A DNA stretch of 64,000 bases, taken from positions 310,001 through 374,000 of the forward strand of contig NZ_RJVG01000001.1 in NCBI RefSeq assembly GCF_003752155.1, written 5' to 3'. Positions 43,815 to 53,171 of the stretch are shown here, one piece after another; position 1 is the first letter of the stretch; each line of letters starts with the position of its first letter. The position numbers and the translations under genes are program-made. This DNA is from Mobilisporobacter senegalensis (GTDB lineage: Bacteria > Bacillota > Clostridia > Lachnospirales > Lachnospiraceae). The notes beneath the pieces were generated by a model that saw only the letters and a list, made by a program, of their open reading frames with translations, made no database searches and was not told the origin of the DNA.

Positions 43815-45614
43815 TTAAACTTTGCCTCCCTCTTCCATCTGTCTTTTCGGGATATGTACCGTAATTGCTGTTCCCTCATCCGGTTCACTATCTATAATAA
43901 GTCCATACTGTTCTCCAAAATATAATTGAATACGCTCTTGTACATTCTTTAACCCTATTCCTGATCCCGTTCCTTTTGATGCATGATTATCTTCTAATAA
44001 TTTATCTACCGTTTCCTTTGGCATACCCAAACCATTATCTCTTACTTCTATATATAGTTCTTCCTCTTTAAGGAACGCAGTTACTGTTATCTCTCCATCT
44101 CCATCCATAAATTCCATGCCATGATAGATTGCATTCTCAACCAGTGGCTGTATTACTAATTTAATAGTGGCTAAATTATTTACTTCCTCTTGAGAATTAA
44201 CTTCAAATTTAAATTTATTTTTATAACGCATTTGTTGGATCAATAAATAATTTTTAACATGTTCCAATTCATCTTTCACAGGAATAATATTCTTTCCCTT
44301 ACTCAAACTGATGCGAAATAATCTTGCCAAAGATGTGACCATTCTGACCGCATCTGACTGCTTTTCATTCTCTACCATCCATACGATAGCATCTAATGTA
44401 TTATAGAGAAAATGAGGGTTTATTTGAGATTGAAGTGCATCCAGTTCACTTTTCCTCTTTGATTCATGTTCATTTACAACATCATTCATAAGCTTTTTCA
44501 TTTGCTCCACCATTTTTCGAATGGTTTTTCCAAGATGTTCAATCTCGTATGATCCACCAATATAAATATCTTCATCCATATACCCATTCTCTAGCTTCTT
44601 CACAGATTGCTCCAGTTCCTTAATTGGGTCAGAGATTCGAGTGGAGATAAAAATATTCAATAATACAATAATAAATATGGTAAAAGCGATTATTAACATA
44701 GCAAAGACAGTCGTCTGAATATAGTTCAGCTCAATCGCTTTCTGCGGAGTAACAGCAATGATCTTCCATCCGGTGTATCCAACTGTTTTTACTGTAATAA
44801 CTCTCTCTTCTCCCTGAAACTTTTCTGTACAGTTTCCGTCTTTATAAGTAGTTGCAATAAGGTTGTTTTCCTTTATAATATCAGAGTAGATCAACTGCTG
44901 CCTGGGATGATAAATAATTTCTCCATCACTGTCAATCAAATAGACATAACCATCATTACCTAATTTGGCACGATCTAAAATCTGTTCTATCCCACTAAAT
45001 TTCATATCGATCAGCAGGACCCCCTGCTCTATCTCTTTTCCCTTAGTTATCTCGATTGTCCGGCTTAAAGATATGATCCATTTATACTGATAATCTGCTG
45101 TATAAAAAAGGTTTTGGACACTTGGAGTAGAGAAATTCATATTCTCTGTTTTCTTCATGGCATTTTTGAACCATAAAGTCTCCTTCATATTAATAGATGG
45201 TTTTAGATTTGCCAATGGAACCACTTCCAGAAGCTCACCGTCTTTATCAAACACAGCTATGTTCTCAATAGCACTGCTATTGGTCTGATAGAGGAGGTTC
45301 ATCTCTTCATAAATAGACTCTTCTGTTAAGTCTACATTCTTAATTACATCATAATATAAACTGTCTGAAACTTTCATCATATTACGGAGATACGAATCCA
45401 GATTACGATTTACCTGTTCAATAATATTCTGATTATCTTCCTGTATAATAGTATTAACCTGGGCAACAAATCTCAAATATAAGGAAACTCCAACCAGCAA
45501 CATGGCAATTACGGCACTGACTGAAAAAGAAACGGATATCATGAACCGGATACTTCTCTTCCTATAAGTTCTTAAAATTTTTTCTACTATGTTTTGAAAC
45601 ATTCTTTTCATCAT
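43815..45614 (-). CDS. Sensor histidine kinase, YesM/LytS type
   Basis: 599 residues. Transmembrane helices at about 25-48 and 303-325 bracket a dCache-like extracellular domain. HAMP follows at 326-378, and the phosphoacceptor is His401 in 'QINPHFLYNTLDA'. The HATPase has an N-box 'PLVENAIYHG' and G-box 'DNGLGMPKE'. It phosphorylates the AraC-type response regulator encoded 6 nt upstream. With mglBAC before and two binding-protein homologues after, it most likely senses galactose or a related sugar. Confidence 0.92.
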   Translation of the reverse strand: MMKRMFQNIVEKILRTYRKRSIRFMISVSFSVSAVIAMLLVGVSLYLRFVAQVNTIIQEDNQNIIEQVNRNLDSYLRNMMKVSDSLYYDVIKNVDLTEESIYEEMNLLYQTNSSAIENIAVFDKDGELLEVVPLANLKPSINMKETLWFKNAMKKTENMNFSTPSVQNLFYTADYQYKWIISLSRTIEITKGKEIEQGVLLIDMKFSGIEQILDRAKLGNDGYVYLIDSDGEIIYHPRQQLIYSDIIKENNLIATTYKDGNCTEKFQGEERVITVKTVGYTGWKIIAVTPQKAIELNYIQTTVFAMLIIAFTIFIIVLLNIFISTRISDPIKELEQSVKKLENGYMDEDIYIGGSYEIEHLGKTIRKMVEQMKKLMNDVVNEHESKRKSELDALQSQINPHFLYNTLDAIVWMVENEKQSDAVRMVTSLARLFRISLSKGKNIIPVKDELEHVKNYLLIQQMRYKNKFKFEVNSQEEVNNLATIKLVIQPLVENAIYHGMEFMDGDGEITVTAFLKEEELYIEVRDNGLGMPKETVDKLLEDNHASKGTGSGIGLKNVQERIQLYFGEQYGLIIDSEPDEGTAITVHIPKRQMEEGGKV

Positions 45615-45620
45615 GAATTC

Positions 45621-47234
45621 TTATCTACCTCGGAATTTTGAAGGTGATACTCCAAATTGTTTCTTAAAAACATAACTAAAGTAATTAGGTTCTGCATAGC
45701 CTACTTTATTGGAAATAATATAAGTTTTATAATCTGTGGTGTTTAATAGTTCAACAGCCTTTTCAAGTCTTACTTTAGTCAGATAAGCTACATAACTCTG
45801 TCCCGTTTCTTTCTTAAATAGAGTTGAAAAATAAGCTGTACTGATATGAAGATGTTCACAAATAGTCTCAACAGAAAGCAAAGGATCTTCATAATTTTCT
45901 AAGATATACTGCTTTGCCTCTTTCACAATTTGTTTGGTCGTACTGGTTCTTTCCTTATTAATATAAGAACTTAAATTTATACATATTGTAGTAAACCATT
46001 GCTTAATCTCATCCGCTGACTGAAATGCAGCTAATCTATCGAAGTAGTCGATTTCACTCCCAAATATATTGTCCATATCTAATTCATATCCCTGAACCAC
46101 TTTCATGATAGAACTGACAATTCCCAGCAAGTATACCTGATACTGTTTAAAAGGCAGAGTAACATTTTCAAATCTCCCGATCAGGCAATCAATCATTTTC
46201 TTTATTTCATCTTCCGATCCAAATTTAATAACAGCTAATAATTCCCGTTCACTTTGATCATCAAATTGTAATTGGATTACCTGATCTGGTTCTACATCGT
46301 TAATATATATTGCCTTTCCCGTACCAAGTATCATCTTGTAATCAAGAGCATTTTCAGCCCCTTCATAAGATATAGATAAGTTCAGCAGATTATCGCTTAA
46401 AGCTCCGATACCCGCTGTAACATTCAGATCAATGATACGTTTACTTTCTTTGCAGATATCATTCAACGCATCAATATATCCGTCTATCTCATCCCCTGAT
46501 CTAAAAGCCGCTATAATTGCCAGCTTATCTGAAATAAAAAAGCTTTCAATGGAGTAATTTTCTAATTTTTCATCTGCTAATTGCTTAATAGAAAAAGGAA
46601 TCAACTCTCTTTCATTGAGAAATGGGAAGTCATCTTTTTTCTCATTTGCTTCAATTGCTTCTATGTACAATAATGAAACTGCCCATAAGTTTCCTTCATC
46701 TAATTTACTTTTATAACTTCCTGATGGTTCTTTATAGTGTTTCCCTGTAATATTTCTATTTAAAAGCCCTGTCAGATATCTTTCACGGATTACAGGCAAA
46801 CTGTTTACATAATGTCGTCTTAATATTTCAATATCTGTTTTCTGCTTAATTTCTTCATCTATATTCCGTTTTAATTTTAGGAGGATTCCAGTTAATTCTT
46901 CTACATTAACTGGTTTTAATACATATTCTACTACATTCAATTTTATGGCTTGTTTCGCAAATTCAAAATCATCAAACCCCGAAAAAATTACTATTTTAAC
47001 AGAGGGTAAGATCTCTCTTAGTTTCTCCCCCAAAGTAAGCCCATCCATAAATGGCATCTTAATGTCCGTGATTACTACATCAGGTTCTAATAATGCTGCC
47101 ATCTCAAGAGCTTCTCTGCCATTCTCAGCATCACCAATAATTTGAAATCCAATCTTCTCCCATTCAACTTTCTTAATAATGCTTGTCCTTACCTCTTCTT
47201 CATCATCTACCAGCATAATCCTGTAAAGCCCCAT
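45621..47234 (-). CDS. Response regulator, YesN/AraC type
   Basis: 537 residues. Receiver domain at 1-120 with acidic pocket Asp10/Asp11, phosphoacceptor Asp57 and Lys107. A long linker (about 130-420) follows, then two AraC helix-turn-helix motifs in the last 100 residues ('VETICEHLHISTAYFSTLFK' and 'SNKVGYAEPNYFSYVFKKQF'). It presumably activates the mgl promoter. It is the first gene of the regulatory half, 153 nt after mglC, with a strong hairpin in the gap. Confidence 0.92.
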   Translation of the reverse strand: MGLYRIMLVDDEEEVRTSIIKKVEWEKIGFQIIGDAENGREALEMAALLEPDVVITDIKMPFMDGLTLGEKLREILPSVKIVIFSGFDDFEFAKQAIKLNVVEYVLKPVNVEELTGILLKLKRNIDEEIKQKTDIEILRRHYVNSLPVIRERYLTGLLNRNITGKHYKEPSGSYKSKLDEGNLWAVSLLYIEAIEANEKKDDFPFLNERELIPFSIKQLADEKLENYSIESFFISDKLAIIAAFRSGDEIDGYIDALNDICKESKRIIDLNVTAGIGALSDNLLNLSISYEGAENALDYKMILGTGKAIYINDVEPDQVIQLQFDDQSERELLAVIKFGSEDEIKKMIDCLIGRFENVTLPFKQYQVYLLGIVSSIMKVVQGYELDMDNIFGSEIDYFDRLAAFQSADEIKQWFTTICINLSSYINKERTSTTKQIVKEAKQYILENYEDPLLSVETICEHLHISTAYFSTLFKKETGQSYVAYLTKVRLEKAVELLNTTDYKTYIISNKVGYAEPNYFSYVFKKQFGVSPSKFRGR

Positions 47235-47335
47235 TTAAGCAACATCCTTTCTTACCTGATTTTAACATTTCTTTGAGAATTTTTCAATTTTTATCTGATG
47301 AATACCGGCTGAATTAAGTTTCCTTTGATTATGTA

Positions 47336-47370
47336 TAGGGCTGTCACAATATACCCTTGTAACAGCCCTA
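47336..47370 (-). promoter_or_regulatory. Hairpin between mglC and the response regulator
   Basis: TAGGGCTGTCACA and TGTAACAGCCCTA pair with one G-U over 13 positions, loop ATATACCCT. No T-run follows on the minus strand, so it fits an RNA-processing or stability barrier separating high transporter from low regulator expression. Confidence 0.65.
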
Positions 47371-47387
47371 TCATAGGATTTTATTCT

Positions 47388-48380
47388 TTATTTCTTAGCC
47401 AGATACTTTCTTAAATCAAGGGCAACTGCAATTACAATTACTAAACCTTGTACGATATATGTATAAGATGTTTCTACTCCCAGGAACTGTAAAGAAGATT
47501 TCAATAACTCAAATACAAGTACACCAATTAATATTCCTGAAATTTTACCAACACCGCCGTTGGTTGAAACACCACCTATGGTACATGCTGCAATTGCTTC
47601 AAGTTCATATCCGTAACCAGTATTAACAGAAGCACCACCCGCTTTTGCAGCCAGCAGATAACCTGCAACCCCATAAAGGACAGCTGCCAAACCATATATT
47701 ATGATCTTGGTTTTGCTTGTATTAACACCGGATACTTCTGCTGCACTTTCATTGCCACCAACAGCATACATATATTTACCATGCTTTGTCATATTGTACA
47801 GAAGCCAGAAGACTAAGCCGAACACAAATGCAATGATAAATAGATATGGTATTCCAAGAAATGTACCTCTTGCAACCATAGTATAATCATCTCTTAAGCC
47901 TCCGATTGGATCGGCACCTGTAAATACAAGGGTAATACCATATACGAATGTCTGCATGCCTAAAGTCATAATAAATGGCGGCACTTTGAAAAAAGATATA
48001 ATCACACCATTTAAAATTCCAAAGATACAGCAGACTGCAACAGTGATTAAAATTACAAGAGGTATTGGCAATTCACCCAGATTTGGAAAGAATTTTGAAC
48101 CATAGTCTGCCTTTTGAAGTAAGATTGCTGAAATACATGCACCAAGTCCAACAATACGTCCTGCAGAAAGATCCGTTCCCTTTGTAATTAAACAGCCACT
48201 GATTCCAAGAGCAATAATAAAACGAACTGCAGTATTTACTGAGATATTTTTAAAATTGCTTATTGATATAAAGTTATCTTTTGATATACCAACAACTATT
48301 ACCATAATAATCATTATAATTGTAATAGCATTATTCTCCACTAATTTTAATATTGAATTTTTATTTAAAGTCTTATCCAT
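47388..48380 (-). CDS. mglC: Galactose/methyl-galactoside ABC permease
   Basis: 330 residues with about ten hydrophobic helices, BPD_transp_2 family (RbsC/MglC). The signature 'AAEVSGVNTSKTKIIIYGLA' and 'AIAACTIGGVSTNGGVGKI' are typical of MglC. It forms the homodimeric channel for MglA. 14 nt after mglA. Confidence 0.93.
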   Translation of the reverse strand: MDKTLNKNSILKLVENNAITIIMIIMVIVVGISKDNFISISNFKNISVNTAVRFIIALGISGCLITKGTDLSAGRIVGLGACISAILLQKADYGSKFFPNLGELPIPLVILITVAVCCIFGILNGVIISFFKVPPFIMTLGMQTFVYGITLVFTGADPIGGLRDDYTMVARGTFLGIPYLFIIAFVFGLVFWLLYNMTKHGKYMYAVGGNESAAEVSGVNTSKTKIIIYGLAAVLYGVAGYLLAAKAGGASVNTGYGYELEAIAACTIGGVSTNGGVGKISGILIGVLVFELLKSSLQFLGVETSYTYIVQGLVIVIAVALDLRKYLAKK

Positions 48381-48394
48381 ACTTGATATCCCCC

Positions 48395-49903
48395 CTATGC
48401 GAATTTCGTTGCTAAGCTCATTATATTTTCTTGTGACACTTCAGAACTTGATAACTCACCTGTAACATTACCATCGCACATAACCATAATCCGGTCAGAC
48501 ATCCCGATGAGCTCAGACATTTCAGAAGAAATCATTATAATACTCTTTCCCTGCTTAGCAAGTTCAGCCATAATCACATATATTTCGTATTTTGCCCCAA
48601 CATCAATACCACGGGTTGGTTCATCTAATATTAAGACATCCGGATTATTCGCTAACCAGCGGGAGATAATAACTTTTTGCTGATTTCCCCCTGACAGGCT
48701 CTGAATCAATGTTTTACTACTTGGCGTCTTAATACTTAATTTGGCAATATTGTCTTGTACAAGTTTGCCTATTTTTTGGTGATTAAGGATTAAATGCAAA
48801 TCTACATATTGATCTAAGGATGCAATAGAAACATTGTCTGCAATGGATAACACTCCAAATATTCCAGTTGCACGTCTATCTTCTGTAAGCAATGCTATAC
48901 CATTACGAATGGCATCCTGTGGCCTTTTTATCTTTAGGTGTTTGCCTCTATATATAATCTCCCCGCTAACGGTTGAACGAATTCCAAACAAAGCTTCCAT
49001 AAGCTCTGTTCTTTGTGCTCCAACCAATCCACCGATTCCCAGGATCTCACCTTTTCTAAGATTAAAATTTACATTTTTGAATGATTTTGGTGAGATAGAA
49101 GTAAAGTTCTTAACTTCCAGCACTACTTCACCTGGTACATTTTCTCTTGGCGGAAATAGATTGGTAAGCTCACGACCAACCATTTTGGAAATAATCATGT
49201 CCGTAGTTAACTCTTTTGCTTCCCATGTTCCAATGTATTTACCATCACGCATAATAGATACATCATCTGAAATCTTTAGGATTTCATCCATCTTATGGGA
49301 TATATATATGATTGATACTCCTCTATTCTTTAAATCTTCAATGATTTTGAACAAAGCTTCTACCTCATTTTCAGTAAGAGAAGAAGTTGGTTCGTCCATA
49401 ATCACTACTTTCGCATCCACCGATACCGCTTTGGCAATCTCAACTGACTGCATCTGGGATACGGATAACGTCGATAACTTTGCTTTTGGATTAAATTTCA
49501 TGCGTACTTCATTTAGCAAGATTTCTGTTTCTTCATACATTTTTTTATGGTCGATGAAAGTAAAACCTAAAATCTTCTTTGTTGGATACCGCCCACAAAA
49601 AATATTCTCTGCAATACTTCTTTCTTGAATTGGCTGTAGTTCTTGGTGTACCATAGCAATCCCTTTGTGGAGTGCGTCATTCGCATTAATAATATGTGCT
49701 TTTTTCCCATGAAACCATACTTCTCCAGCATCCATGGAATATATGCCAAACAGGCATTTCATTAAAGTAGATTTACCAGCTCCATTTTCCCCCATAAGGG
49801 CATGTACAGTCCCTGGTCTAATCTTTATGGTTACATCATCAAGTGCCTTTACACCAGGAAAGCTTTTACTGATTCCGCGCATCTCTAATAAATATTCTGC
49901 CAT
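48395..49903 (-). CDS. mglA: Galactose/methyl-galactoside ABC ATPase
   Basis: 502 residues, tandem ABC domains as in MglA/RbsA. First Walker A GENGAGKST with signature 'LSVSQMQSVEIAKA'; the second half has a degenerate Walker A ('GIGGLVGAQRTE') and an intact 'LSGGNQQKV' and 'VLILDEPTRGIDVGA'. This asymmetry is normal for the family. It drives uptake by MglBC. Confidence 0.95.
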   Translation of the reverse strand: MAEYLLEMRGISKSFPGVKALDDVTIKIRPGTVHALMGENGAGKSTLMKCLFGIYSMDAGEVWFHGKKAHIINANDALHKGIAMVHQELQPIQERSIAENIFCGRYPTKKILGFTFIDHKKMYEETEILLNEVRMKFNPKAKLSTLSVSQMQSVEIAKAVSVDAKVVIMDEPTSSLTENEVEALFKIIEDLKNRGVSIIYISHKMDEILKISDDVSIMRDGKYIGTWEAKELTTDMIISKMVGRELTNLFPPRENVPGEVVLEVKNFTSISPKSFKNVNFNLRKGEILGIGGLVGAQRTELMEALFGIRSTVSGEIIYRGKHLKIKRPQDAIRNGIALLTEDRRATGIFGVLSIADNVSIASLDQYVDLHLILNHQKIGKLVQDNIAKLSIKTPSSKTLIQSLSGGNQQKVIISRWLANNPDVLILDEPTRGIDVGAKYEIYVIMAELAKQGKSIIMISSEMSELIGMSDRIMVMCDGNVTGELSSSEVSQENIMSLATKFA

Positions 49904-49955
49904 ATCTTAACCTCCCTTTCTTACAATGGAAAGGTACTTTCATTCCATCGTCAGA

Positions 49956-49984
49956 AAATTGAGTGTGCCAGGCACACTCAATTT
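49956..49984 (-). promoter_or_regulatory. Perfect 14-bp hairpin between mglB and mglA
   Basis: AAATTGAGTGTGCC and GGCACACTCAATTT surround a single base. The stem is followed by TTTTCT-like sequence on the minus strand. It is placed to protect mglB mRNA or partly terminate, giving excess binding protein over membrane components. Confidence 0.8.
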
Positions 49985-50008
49985 CTATATACTTTTACAG
50001 GATATTAC

Positions 50009-51049
50009 TTATTTTTTGATAACTTTTACATAATCAACGGTATAATTCTTTTCAATCGCTTCGCCGTTTACTACCAATGCAGCAACTTCAGCGGCTTTAT
50101 GAGATTGTCCGTTCGCATCATTAAGTACTGTTCCTGTCATCTTGCCTTCATTTACATATGCAACTGCTTCATCAAGAGCATCCACACCTACTAAATAGAT
50201 ATCTTCTCCAACTTTTCTTCCAGCAGCTTCAATTGCCTGATAAGCACCAAGAGCCATAGCATCGTTATTACAGAATACAACTTCAACATCTTTACCGTAT
50301 TGAGTTAAAGCCTGAGCAACGATTTCCTGACCTTTTGCCTGATCCCAGTCACCACGTTGTTCTACTAATTTTTCTACTTGCATGCCGCTGTCTGTAACCG
50401 CCTTGATAGAGAATTCTGTTCTATACTTAGCATCAACATTTTCAGGATCACCAACTACCATAACATAATTAATTTTTCCATCCCCATTAAAATCACCTTT
50501 ATTAGGAGTTTCATTAATGATTTCCCCTTGGAAAGTACCAGATTGTCTGGCATCTGCTCCAACATAAGCAACTTTATCCCATAGTGCTAAATCATCAGCA
50601 GTAGGTTCACGATTAATAAATACAACCGGTATGTCAGCATCTTTACATAAATTGATCACAGATGCTGCTGCGGAAGATTGTACTAAATTCGCAACAATTA
50701 CATCAACACCACTTGCTATAAAGTTCTGAATCTGATTTGTCTGTTCTGCCTGGTCATTTTTACCATCAACAACAGTAACTTCATATGTAACACCGTCTTT
50801 GCTCATATCTTCTTCGAAATATCTTTGGAGCTCTTCACGATATACTGTCATAAAGTTATCATCAAACTTATAGATCGCAACACCAACTTTGATTGTTTTT
50901 GCTTCTGCAGATTCTTCTGCTGGCTCTTCTGTTACTTCTTCTGTCTCTTTCACCGATTCTGTAGTTGCAGGTTCCTCTTTTTTGCCACCGCAGGCTGCCA
51001 GTGATAATGTCATACATAAAACTAGTAATAACGCTAAAATTTTTTTCAT
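50009..51049 (-). CDS. mglB: Galactose-binding lipoprotein
   Basis: 346 residues. Signal peptide with lipobox LAAC, acylated Cys20, then an acidic linker (25-50). The mature domain is MglB-like, with calcium loop 'DFNGDGKINYV', 'VFINREPTADD' and 'FCNNDAMALGAYQAIEAAG'. It captures galactose or glucose for MglA/MglC. First gene of the mgl operon, with a palindromic operator 50 nt upstream. Confidence 0.94.
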   Translation of the reverse strand: MKKILALLLVLCMTLSLAACGGKKEEPATTESVKETEEVTEEPAEESAEAKTIKVGVAIYKFDDNFMTVYREELQRYFEEDMSKDGVTYEVTVVDGKNDQAEQTNQIQNFIASGVDVIVANLVQSSAAASVINLCKDADIPVVFINREPTADDLALWDKVAYVGADARQSGTFQGEIINETPNKGDFNGDGKINYVMVVGDPENVDAKYRTEFSIKAVTDSGMQVEKLVEQRGDWDQAKGQEIVAQALTQYGKDVEVVFCNNDAMALGAYQAIEAAGRKVGEDIYLVGVDALDEAVAYVNEGKMTGTVLNDANGQSHKAAEVAALVVNGEAIEKNYTVDYVKVIKK

Positions 51050-51098
51050 TTCTTTTCCTCCCTGATTTTATTATGTTAACCCTTTACAATTTATTTAT

Positions 51099-51119
51099 AT
51101 GAACGAAACGTTCATTATA
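51099..51119 (-). promoter_or_regulatory. 17-bp palindromic operator overlapping the mglB -10
   Basis: ATGAACG-AAA-CGTTCAT (51099-51115) has perfect 7-bp arms and overlaps the minus-strand TATAAT (51114-51119). The -35 is poor, so an activator such as the adjacent response regulator is probably also needed. The symmetry suggests a LacI-type repressor, or a variant cre site without the central CG. Confidence 0.7.
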
Positions 51120-51320
51120 AATCCAGCTTTATTTATGTAATATTATGTTTTTTTATATTTATACCGTTGCATTTTTCTACATTTTTAATAATTTGTAGGA
51201 CTTATTTATGTTCTTATTGTTAATTATAACCATACCCCATGAAATCTCCATAGGATTTTCTTTTATCATATATTGATTTTTTTCGATTTTATGAAATATT
51301 TTGTATGCTGCTAAAACTAA

Positions 51321-51354
51321 AAAACACGGGTACTGGAAAGTACCCGTGTTTTTT
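51321..51354. terminator. Terminator after the GNAT gene
   Basis: AAAACACGGGTACT and AGTACCCGTGTTTT form a perfect 14-bp stem with a GGAA loop and A/T tails on both sides, so it can act in both directions. Confidence 0.95.
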
Positions 51355-51357
51355 ATG

Positions 51358-51927
51358 TCAACCTATTAATTCTTTAATTATATGTTCATCTAATTTACCA
51401 ATTTGAATTGGCTGTTCAGGGATATCCTCATACTCCTTCAACTGCTTTCCAAGCCATATCACATCATGCCAACGATTAAATTTGTTCCCTGCATTATGAA
51501 ATACACCAATTTCCTCAAATCCAAACCGCTTATGTAGAGCAATGCTCCTTTCATTTGGAAGAGTAATGCACCCGTAAGCATTCTTATATCCCTGATATGT
51601 TACAATATTTAATAGGGACTCATATAGTCTTGTTCCGACCCTGTTACCAGTATTGTTATTAGATAAATATATGGATAGTTCTACATTCCATTGATAAGCT
51701 GCTCTCTCCTTATGGAGAGAAGCATAGGCATATCCAATAATCGCCCCGTCTTTTTCATAGACCAGCCACGGAAATTGCTTCTGAACCTTCTCCATTCTTT
51801 TCTTGAACTCTGATAAAGATGGTACTTCATACTCAAATGTAATTGCAGTAGAGTTAATATAATAGCCATAGATATTAAGTATCTCTTCTACATCGCCCTC
51901 ATTTGCAATCCGGATTCTTTCAGACAT
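51358..51927 (-). CDS. GNAT N-acetyltransferase (phosphinothricin-type)
   Basis: 189 residues from the ATG at 51927, which overlaps the methyltransferase stop (TAATG). The GNAT core shows 'IRIANEGDVEEILNIYGYYI', the acetyl-CoA loop replaced by 'NNNTGNRVGTRLYESLL' (usually RGxGxG) and 'NAYGCITLPNERSIALHKRF', 'FEEIGVFHNAGNKFNRWHDV'. These match the phosphinothricin/methionine-sulfone acetyltransferase group. The substrate is not known. The last 25 residues are an extra tail. Confidence 0.85.
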   Translation of the reverse strand: MSERIRIANEGDVEEILNIYGYYINSTAITFEYEVPSLSEFKKRMEKVQKQFPWLVYEKDGAIIGYAYASLHKERAAYQWNVELSIYLSNNNTGNRVGTRLYESLLNIVTYQGYKNAYGCITLPNERSIALHKRFGFEEIGVFHNAGNKFNRWHDVIWLGKQLKEYEDIPEQPIQIGKLDEHIIKELIG

Positions 51928-52787
51928 TAGCTTTCCCACCTTCCTGAAGCACCACAAGGTAATACTAATCCATTTCCAATTACAGGCAGCCCAATCTCAT
52001 CAGAATTTACCTTGCCTCCGTAACGGCTGCATAACTCGACAGACAGCATGTATGTTAAAACTGCCGGCTGGAGCCCCGTTGTGTAGGAATTTAAAAGGAA
52101 GAACAGAGGCTTTTCAGAAAGAATTCCAGTACATAACTTTATAAAAGCATGAATCTGCTCTTCTATCTTCCAGATTTCTCCCTTTGGTCCTCTTCCATAA
52201 GATGGAGGGTCCATAATAATAGCATCATATTTATTTCCTCTTCGAATCTCTCGTTCTACAAATTTCACGCAATCATCAACTAAATAACGAATTGGAGCAT
52301 CTTCAAGACCGGAAGATTTTGCATTCTCTTTAGCCCACGTAACCATACCCTTAGAGGCATCTACATGGGTTACACTTGCACCTGCTGCTGCCGCGGATAT
52401 AGTAGCCCCACCTGTATATGCAAATAAATTTAAAACTTTAACTTCCCGACCTGCTTCCTTGATCTTTTTTGAAAACCAGTCCCAATTAGCAGCCTGTTCC
52501 GGAAAAAGTCCAGTATGTTTAAAACTAAAAGGCTGAAGGTTAAAAGTTAAATTTTTATAATTAATAGTCCACTGTTTTGGCAAATCAAAGAATTCCCATT
52601 CTCCGCCGCCTTTACTGCTTCTATGATAGTGACCATTCATTTTCTTCCATCTTGGGTCTTTCTTCGGTGTGTCCCAAATAACTTGTGGATCCGGTCTAAC
52701 TAATATATAATCTCCCCAGCGTTCTAATTTTTCACCTTTTGAAGAATCGATTACTTCATAATCTTTCCATCCATCTGCTATCCACAT
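51927..52787 (-). CDS. Class I SAM methyltransferase, RlmI-like without PUA domain
   Basis: 286 residues from the ATG at 52787 (GAGAG upstream); earlier in-frame starts lack a ribosome site. SAM-binding motif 'VLNLFAYTGGATISAAAAGA' with 'VDASKG', and catalytic region 'AIIMDPPSYGRGPKGEIW'. It resembles 23S rRNA m5C/m2G methyltransferases (RlmI/RlmK type), but it lacks the N-terminal PUA and shows the 'WKKMNGHYHRSSKGGGEWEF' block of the shorter Firmicute group. The target nucleotide is unknown. Translationally coupled to the GNAT gene. Confidence 0.8.
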   Translation of the reverse strand: MWIADGWKDYEVIDSSKGEKLERWGDYILVRPDPQVIWDTPKKDPRWKKMNGHYHRSSKGGGEWEFFDLPKQWTINYKNLTFNLQPFSFKHTGLFPEQAANWDWFSKKIKEAGREVKVLNLFAYTGGATISAAAAGASVTHVDASKGMVTWAKENAKSSGLEDAPIRYLVDDCVKFVEREIRRGNKYDAIIMDPPSYGRGPKGEIWKIEEQIHAFIKLCTGILSEKPLFFLLNSYTTGLQPAVLTYMLSVELCSRYGGKVNSDEIGLPVIGNGLVLPCGASGRWES

Positions 52788-52824
52788 ACTTTTTCTCTCT
52801 TTCATCACTAAGAATAATTTTATT

Positions 52825-52970
52825 GTTACAGTTCAGCCATGCAGAAAGTAGCTAACAAATTGCACGTGTGGGCTTGCACACTAAGGGTAATTTGTGCACT
52901 ACTTTCTATATGGCGCTCTGCCTAAGCGAGATGTAGCAACGCGAAATCGAGCTTATGGCTGAACTGTAAC
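52825..52970 (+). repeat. MITE-like 146-bp repeat, copy 4, with target duplication
   Basis: Full-length copy with perfect 16-bp termini GTTACAGTTCAGCCAT / ATGGCTGAACTGTAAC. It is flanked by identical octamers ATTTTATT at 52817-52824 and 52971-52978, the clearest sign of transposition. It lies between the divergent methyltransferase and pspA genes. Confidence 0.95.
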
Positions 52971-53171
52971 ATTTTATTAACACTTTACAATATATTTTGT
53001 GAATTTTCAACCGTTTTTATGAATCGGACCAAATTAGAAAAAGATTAGAAAAGTTAAGATAAAGTGTGAAAGAATCATATCTTCCCTATTACAATCCAAA
53101 TTAAATATGATCAAATTGGCTTGATTTTGCCTGTATTGAAGGTCAATTATGGATTCTAATATTCTTTTAAC

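Noticed and set aside
48834-49628. 264-codon plus-strand open frame antisense to mglA
   Set aside because: It lies wholly opposite a well-supported ABC ATPase, has no ribosome site and has shadow-frame composition.
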